The notes under the pieces are model-generated. The model made no database searches. It was not told where the DNA came from and was given only the letters and a program-made list of their open reading frames with translations. This document shows, piece after piece, positions 16,109-22,139 of a DNA stretch of 64,000 nt; the first letter of the stretch is position 1; each line of letters opens with the position of its first letter. This DNA comes from Wenxinia marina DSM 24838 (GTDB taxonomy: Bacteria > Pseudomonadota > Alphaproteobacteria > Rhodobacterales > Rhodobacteraceae). The DNA lies in assembly GCF_000379485.1 (NCBI RefSeq), contig NZ_KB902288.1:225095-289094 (forward strand). The letters are read 5' to 3'. The translations under genes and the position numbers were made by a program.

Positions 16109-16819
16109 TCAGAGGACGTGGAGGCCGAGCTGCCCGAGCAGGTCGCCGGCCTGCCGCTTGGAGATGATCGCGCCCCGGAACCGATCCGCCTCGGTCAGCC
16201 TCAGGCCGCCGAGATCCGCCCCCCGAAGGTCGGCGCCCTGGAACCGGCAGTCGGCGATGTTCGCGTCCCGCAGCGAGCAGTCGTTGAGGACGGCCTCGCG
16301 GAAGTCGCAGCGCCGCAGGTCGGCCTCGCTCAGATCCAGCCCGGACAGGTGCGCCTTGCGGAAGGAGAATCCCGGAAGCACGGACAGGACCAGCAGGACC
16401 TCCTCGAAGGTGACGTCGAGCGCGGCGACGCTGCCGAGGTCGGCGCCCGTCATCTTGCACCGGGCGAAGCGCACCGAGGACAGCCGCGCCTCGACAAAGC
16501 TGGCGTTGGCGTAGCTGCCGCCCTCGACGACCGTGTCCGCCAGCGCGGCGCCGGCGAAGGTCGCGCCGGGCGCCCGGCAATTGACGAACGCCGAGTCGCC
16601 GAAGCGCGCGCCGGTGAGGCGCGCCCGTGCCAGGCTGCAGGTCTCGAACCGCCAGTCGGTGACGTCGAGGTGGCCGAGGTCGAGCTCGTCGAAGACGCAG
16701 CCCCGGAAGGTGACGCGGCCCGCCGTGCGGGCGAGACGGTCGAGGTCCGCGCGGGTCGGCGTCGCGCTCTCGATCAGGGTGTCGGGCGGCCCGTCGGTGC
16801 GGTCTGTTTCGTGGCTCAT
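16109..16819 (-). CDS. Pentapeptide-repeat protein
   Basis: A 236-residue protein in which most of residues 45-215 follow the A(D/N)LXX five-residue periodicity of the right-handed quadrilateral beta helix (for example [20 protein letters not shown] and [16 protein letters not shown]). The overall layout resembles Qnr/McbG-type pentapeptide proteins that mimic DNA, but no topoisomerase link can be read from sequence. There is no signal peptide, so it is cytosolic. The start used is ATG 16819; the frame runs on to 17065 without domain character. Confidence 0.8.
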   Translation of the reverse strand: MSHETDRTDGPPDTLIESATPTRADLDRLARTAGRVTFRGCVFDELDLGHLDVTDWRFETCSLARARLTGARFGDSAFVNCRAPGATFAGAALADTVVEGGSYANASFVEARLSSVRFARCKMTGADLGSVAALDVTFEEVLLVLSVLPGFSFRKAHLSGLDLSEADLRRCDFREAVLNDCSLRDANIADCRFQGADLRGADLGGLRLTEADRFRGAIISKRQAGDLLGQLGLHVL

Positions 16820-17149
16820 CTGGCGGTAACCTTTTTTGGCCCCTGTCGCGGGGGCTGGGGGCGCCCCTCGTTCGCAGCCCTCGGGACCGCCCGCAAGACC
16901 GGCGGCGCGGGCGCGGCGGCGGTCAAGTCCGGCGGAGACGTGGTTTTGGGCAATGACCCGGCGGCCGCCGCGCTTGCGCAGGATGCGGGTGTCGATGCCG
17001 GTGACGGGATCGTCGACGCGGTCGAGGTGGAAGTCGCTGATGAGCAGCGCGGCGGCGTCGCCCATAAGCTCGATGGATGTCGAAGCCGAGCCGTCCCTCG
17101 CGCGCGGCGCGGACGAAGTCGCGAAGCTGGGCTAAGTGATACGGACTGT
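16820..17149. other. Intergenic stretch without a recognisable gene
   Basis: A 330-bp stretch between the pentapeptide gene and the pseudoazurin fragment. A minus-strand frame (17065 to 16820, beginning MGDAAALLISDFHLD) is open into the pentapeptide gene, but I recognise no domain. Base composition is as in the neighbours. It may be the relic of a gene deleted together with the front of the second pseudoazurin. Confidence 0.4.
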
Positions 17150-17305
17150 GTCTATGGCATCCGGTGCCGGCCGCACTACGCCATGGGCATGGTCGCGCTC
17201 ATCGTCGCGGGCGAGCCGGCGAACGCGGACGCCGCCGCCGAGGTGAGGCACCCCGGACGGGCCGGCACGACCTTCGAGGAGCTCTTCGCGCAGGCGGCCG
17301 AATAG
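17150..17305 (+). pseudogene. Pseudoazurin C-terminal fragment (truncated second copy)
   Basis: Fifty-one codons starting at [14 protein letters not shown] and ending FEELFAQAAE then TAG. They match residues 94-144 of the intact pseudoazurin at 15577-16011 at nearly every position, with mostly synonymous DNA differences. The signal peptide and the first about 93 residues, including His61, are missing. The front joins unrelated sequence at GTGATACGGACT. It was a functional diverged paralogue before truncation, judging from the silent changes. Confidence 0.85.
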
Positions 17306-17325
17306 CCGCTGACCGGACGGAAGGC

Positions 17326-17355
17326 TGTGACCACCGCTCTCAGGCGGTGGTCACA
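17326..17355. terminator. Hairpin, 12-bp stem, terminator-like
   Basis: TGTGACCACCGC (17326-17337), six-base loop, then the perfect complement (17344-17355). It lies between the pseudoazurin fragment and the end of the TSUP gene. There is no U tract, so Rho-independent termination is uncertain. Confidence 0.5.
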
Positions 17356-17406
17356 GGCGGTCCGATCCAGCGCGACCTTCGGAGATACCAGCCGCCGCCG
17401 GCTCAC

Positions 17407-18156
17407 TCAGGCGACGAAGAAGATGATCGTCATCGTGATCCCCACCGCCACGATGCCCGCGCGCAGCAGGTCCGTCCGGCGGATGCGGCGCGCATAGCGG
17501 GCGCCCACCACGCCGCCGACCGTCGTCGCCACGGCGAGGACGAGGGCCGAGTTCCACGCGATCAGGCCGGCCGCCGCGTAGGTCGCCACGGACACCACCG
17601 ACAGCAGCGCGGACAGCGCGTTCTTCAGGCCGTTCATGCCGTGCAGGTTGGTGAAGCCGATCAGCCCGAGCACAGCCAGCAGCATGATCCCGAGGCCGCC
17701 GTTGAAGTAGCCGCCGTAGACGGAGACGAGGAATATGGCCAAGCCGGACGGGACCGGCCCCATGTCCCCGGACCCCCGGTGCCGGATCGCCTCCAGCAAG
17801 CGCGGACCGGCGGCGAAGAGGACGGTCGCTGCAAGCAGCAGCCACGGCACGATCCCGACGAAGGCGTCTCCCGGCGTGACGAGGAGCAGGCCGGCTCCGA
17901 CGAGGCCGCCCGCCGCCGCGATCGCCACGATGGGCCGGAGGCGCAGCGTTCCCTCGGCCGACACGTCTCCCCGGTAGGCCCAGGCGCTGCCCATGTAGCC
18001 CGGCATCGCCGTCAGGGTCGCTGTCGCATTGGCCATGATCGGCGGCACGCCCAGCCAGACGAGGGCGGGAAAGGACAGGAACGTCCCGCCACCCGCCACC
18101 GCGTTCAGCATGCCGGCCAGCACCCCGGCGACGACGAGGACCAGTGTCGCTGTCAT
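17407..18156 (-). CDS. TauE/SafE (TSUP) family membrane permease
   Basis: A 249-residue protein with eight or so hydrophobic helices and TSUP signatures. The N-terminal repeat is MTATLVLVVAGVLAGMLNAVAGGGTFLSFPALVWLGVPP, followed by ANATATLTAMPGYMGSAWAYR. The second repeat is YGGYFNGGLGIMLLAVLGLIG followed by NGLKNALSALLSVVSVATY. The family exports or imports small sulfur or carbon anions such as sulfite, sulfoacetate or thiosulfate. The substrate here is not evident; the neighbouring gene is creatinase. The start ATG 18156 is preferred over the longer frame to 18216. Confidence 0.85.
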   Translation of the reverse strand: MTATLVLVVAGVLAGMLNAVAGGGTFLSFPALVWLGVPPIMANATATLTAMPGYMGSAWAYRGDVSAEGTLRLRPIVAIAAAGGLVGAGLLLVTPGDAFVGIVPWLLLAATVLFAAGPRLLEAIRHRGSGDMGPVPSGLAIFLVSVYGGYFNGGLGIMLLAVLGLIGFTNLHGMNGLKNALSALLSVVSVATYAAAGLIAWNSALVLAVATTVGGVVGARYARRIRRTDLLRAGIVAVGITMTIIFFVA

Positions 18157-18424
18157 GTCCTGAACCACCCCCAAGATCGGCGCTCCCTCTTGCCCCAACC
18201 CGGGGTCGGTCCGCAAACGACATCGCCCGTCTGGCGTCAGGACGCGCTCGGCTCCCTTGAGCGAAGGACCGGCTCCGTGCTATGGGCGGGCAGGGCCGGC
18301 GATGGCGTCGCCAGCGCCGCGGGCGCGCCCGTCTCACCCATCCTGAACGCCGGGATCCTGCTGTTCCACCATCGTGGGAAAGGGGGGTCTCTTTCCGCGA
18401 TGGTGCTCGAGAGGGACTGACCCG

Positions 18425-19627
18425 ATGAACCGTCCGGATTTCTACCGTTTCCACCAGGGCGACCGCGTCCTGCCGTTCGAGGGCGCCGAATACGACGCCC
18501 GCCTCAATGGCCTGCGCCGGATCATGGCCGAGGCCGACCTCGACGCCTGCGTCCTCACGTCGATGCACAACATCGCCTACTATTCCGGCTTCCTCTACTG
18601 CGCCTTCGGGCGGCCCTACGCGCTGGTCGTGACGCCGACGGACGCCGTGACAATCAGCGCCGGCATCGACGCCGCCCAGCCCTGGCGGCGCAGCCACGGC
18701 GACAGCCTCACCTACACCGACTGGCAGCGGAACAACTACTGGCGGGCGATCCGGTCGGTGACCGGGACCGGCCGGGCACTCGGCTACGAGGGCGACCACC
18801 TGACGCTGGCGCAGAAGGCCCTTCTGGACGAGTTCCTCGCCCCGTCCCGCACGGTCGACGTCGCCCCGGCGACGATGCGCCAGCGGATGCACAAGTCCCC
18901 GGCCGAGATCGCGTTGATCCGGCAGGGCGCGCAGGTCGCCGACGTTGGCGGCTACGCGATCCACGAGACGGTCAAGGAGGGCGCGCGCGAGATCGACGTG
19001 GCGATGGCCGGCCGCGACGCGATGGAGCTGGAGATCGCCAAGCGATTCCCGAACGCCGAGTATCGCGACACCTGGGTCTGGTTCCAGTCCGGCCTCAACA
19101 CCGACGGGGCTCACAATCCGGTCACTGCCCGTCGGCTGGAGCGCGGCGACATCCTCAGCCTCAACACCTTCCCGATGATCAGCGGCTACTACACCGCGCT
19201 GGAGCGGACGATGTTCGTGGGCGAGGTCGATGCGGCGAGCCTCGCGATCTGGCAGGCCAACGTAGCGGCCCACGACTACGGGATGAGCCTCCTGAAGCCG
19301 GGCGCGACCTGCGCCGAGGTCACGGAGAAGATCAACGCCTTCTTCGCCGAGCGGGAACTTCTGCAATACCGCACCTTCGGCTACGGCCATTCCTTCGGGT
19401 TGCTGTCCCACTATTACGGCCGAGAGGCCGGTCTGGAGCTGCGCGAGGACATCGACACCGTGCTGGAGCCCGGCATGGTCATCTCGATGGAGCCGATGCT
19501 GACGATCCCCGAAGGTCAGCCCGGTGCCGGCGGCTACCGCGAGCACGACATCCTCGTCATCTCGGAGGATGGTAACGAGGACATCACCGGCTACCCCTAC
19601 GGCCCGGACTACAACGTGGTCGGATGA
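18425..19627 (+). CDS. Creatinase (creatine amidinohydrolase)
   Basis: A 400-residue peptidase M24-fold enzyme that hydrolyses creatine to sarcosine and urea. It closely resembles Pseudomonas creatinase along its length (403 residues): SMHNIAYYSGFLYC, FGRPYALVV, WFQSGLNTDGAHNPVT with catalytic His230, YYTALERTMF, QYRTFGYGHSFG and the C-terminal GGYREHDILVI. The M24 metal ligands of Xaa-Pro peptidases are absent, as in known creatinases. The start ATG 18425 has GAGAGGGA upstream. No creatininase or sarcosine oxidase gene is adjacent, so the pathway must be completed elsewhere. Confidence 0.92.
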   Translation: MNRPDFYRFHQGDRVLPFEGAEYDARLNGLRRIMAEADLDACVLTSMHNIAYYSGFLYCAFGRPYALVVTPTDAVTISAGIDAAQPWRRSHGDSLTYTDWQRNNYWRAIRSVTGTGRALGYEGDHLTLAQKALLDEFLAPSRTVDVAPATMRQRMHKSPAEIALIRQGAQVADVGGYAIHETVKEGAREIDVAMAGRDAMELEIAKRFPNAEYRDTWVWFQSGLNTDGAHNPVTARRLERGDILSLNTFPMISGYYTALERTMFVGEVDAASLAIWQANVAAHDYGMSLLKPGATCAEVTEKINAFFAERELLQYRTFGYGHSFGLLSHYYGREAGLELREDIDTVLEPGMVISMEPMLTIPEGQPGAGGYREHDILVISEDGNEDITGYPYGPDYNVVG

Positions 19628-19632
19628 GACAT

Positions 19633-19660
19633 CGTCGTGGCCCCCAGTGGGGCCACGACG
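19633..19660 (+). terminator. Hairpin terminator after creatinase
   Basis: CGTCGTGGCCCC (19633-19644), loop CAGT, perfect 12-bp complement (19649-19660), five bases after the creatinase stop. It is followed by TCCGTTGTGT, a weak T-rich tail. Confidence 0.7.
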
Positions 19661-19785
19661 TCCGTTGTGTTGGCGGATTTCGCGGCGGGCTGTGTGCGGC
19701 TGCGAGCGCACCGCGCCCGCAGCCGCCGGGATTAAGAGGTAATTACCGAGCAGCTTGATGAGAAACTCCAGCTCTGGGTGTCGCT

Positions 19786-20253
19786 TTAAGCTACGGTAGA
19801 AGCCGGCGGCTCCTCCACATCAAGTATGGTCAGCGTGACGATCTCACCGTCATCGCGAAGAAGCGGGACCTTTTGAAGCTTCCGCATTCCAATCATCGTG
19901 GCGCCCAACAGGGAAGCGACCAGAATGTTGGCTGGAATAGGAAGCGGGCTCATGGTCAGGGTGCCGAAACGATCGCCCTCGCGATCGATTCTGTAGGTTA
20001 CAATCCGTCCGGAAATGACGAGATCATCTGCCGCTGGCTCCAAAGCGCCACGGGAGATTTTAAGTTTATGGCGGAGAAGGCCATTTAATAGCGGAGGATT
20101 TGGCGAGTGCTTGGTTCGGTTGTGGCGAAGCAAGCGCTCGATGCCCACTCTGTCCTCGACTGTAAGTGCGAAGCCGACCTCCATCGCACTCTCCTCCCAC
20201 AACGAGCGTATATCCCTGCTCAATGGCAGGTGCGTGGTATTTGCCGCAGTCAT
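19786..20253 (-). CDS. Rnk-like GreA/GreB-fold protein, copy B (preceded by a conserved leader peptide)
   Basis: A 155-residue paralogue of the product at 1306-1773 and identical in length. Shared blocks are EDRVGIERLLRHNRTKHSPNP, LLNGLLRHKLKIS, LTMSPLPIP and LVASLLGATMIGMRKLQKVPLLRDDGEI. It has a helical N-terminal half and a GreA/GreB-type C-terminal domain. The start is ATG 20253, with GGGAG six bases upstream; the frame to 20289 lacks a site. The ribosome site lies in CCCCGGGAG (minus strand, 20267-20259), which can pair with the attenuator arm C. No rnk partner gene follows here, unlike copy A; it sits alone. Confidence 0.8.
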   Translation of the reverse strand: MTAANTTHLPLSRDIRSLWEESAMEVGFALTVEDRVGIERLLRHNRTKHSPNPPLLNGLLRHKLKISRGALEPAADDLVISGRIVTYRIDREGDRFGTLTMSPLPIPANILVASLLGATMIGMRKLQKVPLLRDDGEIVTLTILDVEEPPASTVA

Positions 20254-20281
20254 GTTAACTCCCGGGGACAAATCGCCCCAT

Positions 20282-20360
20282 TTTCTCAAGAAGGTTTTTG
20301 AGAAAGCCCCGGGCGGTCGGTCTGCGTAGCTACGCCCTGACCACCCGGGGGATCGGGCGG
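20282..20360 (-). promoter_or_regulatory. Attenuator-like alternative hairpins, copy B
   Basis: Arm A (20354-20360) pairs with B (20341-20347) in 7 bp with one G-U and a 6-base loop. Arm B extended (20339-20350) pairs instead with C (20307-20318) in 12 bp with one U-G. An inner palindrome GCGTAGCTACGC (20324-20335) contains the leader stop codon. Below arm C lies an 8-bp hairpin (20282-20289 with 20298-20305). Arm C can also pair over 7 bp with 20261-20267, just before the ribosome site of the Rnk-like gene. That gives three competing partners. Confidence 0.7.
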
Positions 20361-20401
20361 TTCAGAAGAAGATACCGAAAAAGGTTCTCGTGCCTGACCA
20401 T
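20330..20401 (-). CDS. Leader peptide B, 23 residues, leaderless
   Basis: ATG 20401 to TAG 20330: MVRHENLFRY then LLLNRPIPRVVRA. It shows 18 of 23 identity to leader peptide A (1849-1920) and identical length. The ATG is seven bases after the -10 hexamer, so the mRNA is probably leaderless. The frame is open upstream to 20521, but that part has no conservation and lies in the promoter. The Leu-Leu-Leu-Asn-Arg-Pro core overlaps hairpin arm A. Confidence 0.75.
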   Translation of the reverse strand: MVRHENLFRYLLLNRPIPRVVRA

Positions 20402-20408
20402 GCTGTTC

Positions 20409-20436
20409 AAATTAGGCATACCGCTCGTGTTGTCAA
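20409..20436 (-). promoter_or_regulatory. Sigma-70-type promoter for leader peptide B
   Basis: Minus strand: TTGACA (20436-20431), a 16-bp spacer, TAATTT (20414-20409), seven bases, ATG. The geometry is identical to the promoter at 1928-1955, although the spacer sequences are unrelated. Confidence 0.7.
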
Positions 20437-20527
20437 CGACGGGGATTTCGGCCGAGGCAGCGCTCCGATCGCAAACCCTTGTCTGGGATCGAGATGCAGA
20501 TATTGTCGGCGGACTTACCATACAATC

Positions 20528-20638
20528 TTATCTGCCGAGCTGCACGAGCGGTCTGTCACGTTCCTCCGCGCCGCGCAGGAGAAGGCGGATGACGTCCGAA
20601 CGGGTCAGGATGCCCGCGAGCCTTCCGTCTGGGACTGT
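20528..20638 (-). pseudogene. CBS-domain protein, C-terminal fragment cut by IS6 element
   Basis: On the minus strand, reading out of the IS end, the frame TVPDGRLAGILTRSDV continues IRLLLRGAEERDRP and VQLGR, then stops at TAA 20528. GILTRSDVIRLLL is a typical CBS-domain C-terminal beta-alpha unit. There is no start codon; the front of the gene is replaced by the IS6-family element whose inverted repeat begins at about 20633. It was probably a CBS-pair signalling or HPP-type protein before disruption. Confidence 0.7.
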
Positions 20639-21446
20639 CAGAGGAACTGCTTGAGCGGGGCAGGGCGCGCACCTAGCGTCAGTGGATGACCCAGCCGAAC
20701 CCGTTCCGGTACTTCAAGACCAGCCCCGAGATCATCCGCCTGGCGGTGATGCTGTACGTCCGCTTCCCCCTCTCGCTGAGGAATGTCGAGGACCTGCTGC
20801 ACGAGCGCGGCATCGAGGTCAGCCATGAGACTGTGCGCTACTGGTGGAACAGGTTCGGGCCGATGTTCGCGGCGGAAATCCGGCGGCGTAGGATCCAGAG
20901 CCTGCGGTCCAGCAGATGGCAGTGGCATCTCGACGAGGTCTTCGTGAAGATCAACGGTAAGACGCACTACCTCTGGCGCGCCGTCGACCACGAGGGCGAG
21001 GTGCTGGAGGCGGTCGTCACCAAGACCCGGGATCGCGCGGCAGCCTTACGTTTCCTGAAGAAATTGCTGCGCCGCCACGGCCGGCCAGAAGTCCTGGTCA
21101 CCGACCGGCTGCGGACCTACGGCGCTGCCCTTCGGCAACTGGACCTGCAGGGCAGGCAGCAGTCGGATGGCCGCTGGATCAACAACAGGGCGGAGAACTC
21201 CCACCTGCCGCTTCGACGACGGGAGAGGGCGATGCTCCGCTTCCGCCGGATGCGAAGTCTGCAGAAGTTCGCCGCCGTCCACTCCTCCGTCTACAACCAC
21301 TTCAATCTCGAGCGCAGCCTCTCCAGCCGATCCATTTTCAGGACGAACCGCACCGCCGCCCTCGAGGAGTGGCGCGGCCTCTACGCCGGGTAGGAGAAGC
21401 TCGTCCGCCGCAAACTGAGACTGGTTCGCATTAGTCTGACAGCACC
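20633..21446 (+). mobile_element. IS6-family insertion sequence, about 0.81 kb, apparently complete
   Basis: One transposase gene is flanked by imperfect inverted repeats. CTGTCAGAGG begins at 20635 on the plus strand, and CTGTCAGACT is read inward on the minus strand from about 21442, each preceded by GG. I see no clear 8-bp target duplication. The left side interrupts a CBS gene; the right side abuts a decayed copy of a related IS6 element. Confidence 0.75.
20686..21393 (+). CDS. IS6-family transposase
   Basis: A 235-residue DDE transposase. The N-terminus is FRYFKTSPEIIRLAVMLYVRFPLSLRNVEDLLHERG. The catalytic core has WQWHLDEVFVKING (first Asp), LVTDRLRTYGAA (second Asp) and NNRAENSHLPLRRRERAM (Glu). 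Length and motifs are those of the IS6/IS26 family, which moves by co-integrate formation. It is intact with no frameshift, so it may be active. Confidence 0.93.
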   Translation: MTQPNPFRYFKTSPEIIRLAVMLYVRFPLSLRNVEDLLHERGIEVSHETVRYWWNRFGPMFAAEIRRRRIQSLRSSRWQWHLDEVFVKINGKTHYLWRAVDHEGEVLEAVVTKTRDRAAALRFLKKLLRRHGRPEVLVTDRLRTYGAALRQLDLQGRQQSDGRWINNRAENSHLPLRRRERAMLRFRRMRSLQKFAAVHSSVYNHFNLERSLSSRSIFRTNRTAALEEWRGLYAG

Positions 21447-21447
21447 C

Positions 21448-21622
21448 TCCCCGGAGATCATCCGCCTGGGTGATGCTCTACATCCGCTTCCCGCTCTCGC
21501 TCCGGAACGTCGAGGACCTGCTGCACGAGCGGGGGATCGAGGTCAGCCACGAGACGGTACGCTACTGGTGGAACAGGTTCGGCCCGATGTTCGCCGCCGA
21601 GATCCGCAGGCGCCGGGTCGGC
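21448..21622 (+). pseudogene. IS6-family transposase fragment (5' part)
   Basis: The DNA matches codons about 14-70 of the intact transposase at 20686-21393 (CCGGAGATCATCCGCCTGG, then VEDLLHERGIEVSHETVRYWW). A two-base deletion near 21470 breaks the frame and the copy stops abruptly at about 21622. It derives from a related, not identical, element, since many third positions differ. Confidence 0.8.
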
Positions 21623-21668
21623 GCGTGTCGGGCGACATGGAAAACTGACCCCTCCTCGGAGGGAGGTC

Positions 21669-21778
21669 ACATGGACGAACCGGTGTTGCAGGGTTCTTCG
21701 CGGGGACAGGTATCGCGGAGGATCGAGATGCGGACGCCTGATGAGGTGTCGGCGATGCTGGCGCTCAAGGCGCGTGGG
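21669..21778 (+). pseudogene. IS21-type transposase (IstA) N-terminal fragment
   Basis: ATG 21669 opens MDEPVLQGSSRGQVSRR followed by MRTPDEVSAMLALKARG. The last block resembles the N-terminal helix of IS21-family IstA proteins (EVAAMLxLKALGWG). It breaks off at 21778, where a third IS6 fragment begins. It is upstream of nothing and non-functional. Confidence 0.5.
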
Positions 21779-21781
21779 TGT

Positions 21782-21833
21782 CCGATTCCCGCTTTCGCTG
21801 CGGAACGTCGAGGACCTGCTGCATGAGCGGGGA
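21782..21833 (+). pseudogene. Third IS6-family transposase fragment
   Basis: A short stretch encoding FPLSLRNVEDLLHERG, a near-copy of residues 26-41 of the intact transposase. It is flanked on both sides by unrelated sequence and shows nested insertions or deletions. Confidence 0.75.
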
Positions 21834-22103
21834 TCGGAGTCGGTCATATCGCGGTGTCTCCGGGTTGGCCGGAAAGGTCACGTGGGTCTGGCCGCTGCAA
21901 TTGGGGCAGAAGGCGGGCCCGGCGCGACCGCCAGAGGCGAGCTGTTGCACGGTCTATGCAAGTAGTTGCAGATTCCGTTTGACCGGAAGCAGAGGATGTG
22001 GGAACCCTAATCCCGTCGGAGGAGGTGCAGGCGACTTTTTTGCTGGTTTAGCGGAAATCGCACCGGCAATCAGGGCGCTGTCGCGACAGGGAGGGACATC
22101 ATC
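21834..22103. other. IS debris and upstream region of the transporter operon
   Basis: No complete gene. A minus-strand stretch at about 21850-21950 reads CPNCSGQTHVTFPAN, a possible zinc-finger piece of an unidentified protein. The last about 90 bases should hold the promoter of the ABC operon that starts at 22136; I cannot place -35/-10 boxes with confidence. A ribosome site GGGAGGG lies at 22090. Confidence 0.4.
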
Positions 22104-22139
22104 ATGACCCGCAATATATTGCAATCGGTCTTCGCGTGA
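22104..22139 (+). CDS. Eleven-codon upstream ORF coupled to the permease
   Basis: ATG 22104 to TGA 22139 encodes MTRNILQSVFA, with GGGAGGG ten bases before the ATG. Its GTGA overlaps the GTG start of the permease (22136). It may be a coupling leader or merely the remnant of a larger gene removed by the IS events upstream. The palindrome GCAATATATTGC lies inside it. Confidence 0.35.
   Translation: MTRNILQSVFA
22111..22122. promoter_or_regulatory. Palindrome GCAATATATTGC, candidate LacI-family operator
   Basis: A perfect 12-bp palindrome 14 bp before the permease start. The same GCAA-N4-TTGC form (GCAACCCGTTGC, 33609-33620) lies in front of the LacI-type gene that closes this cassette, so both may be sites of that regulator. 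Confidence 0.4.

Noticed and set aside
16836..17135. Open frames between the pentapeptide gene and the pseudoazurin fragment
   Set aside because: No recognisable motif, no ribosome site and no neighbour logic; listed as intergenic instead.
20330..20521. 63-residue minus-strand protein including leader peptide B
   Set aside because: The part upstream of ATG 20401 covers the promoter and is not conserved with copy A; only the last 23 codons are.
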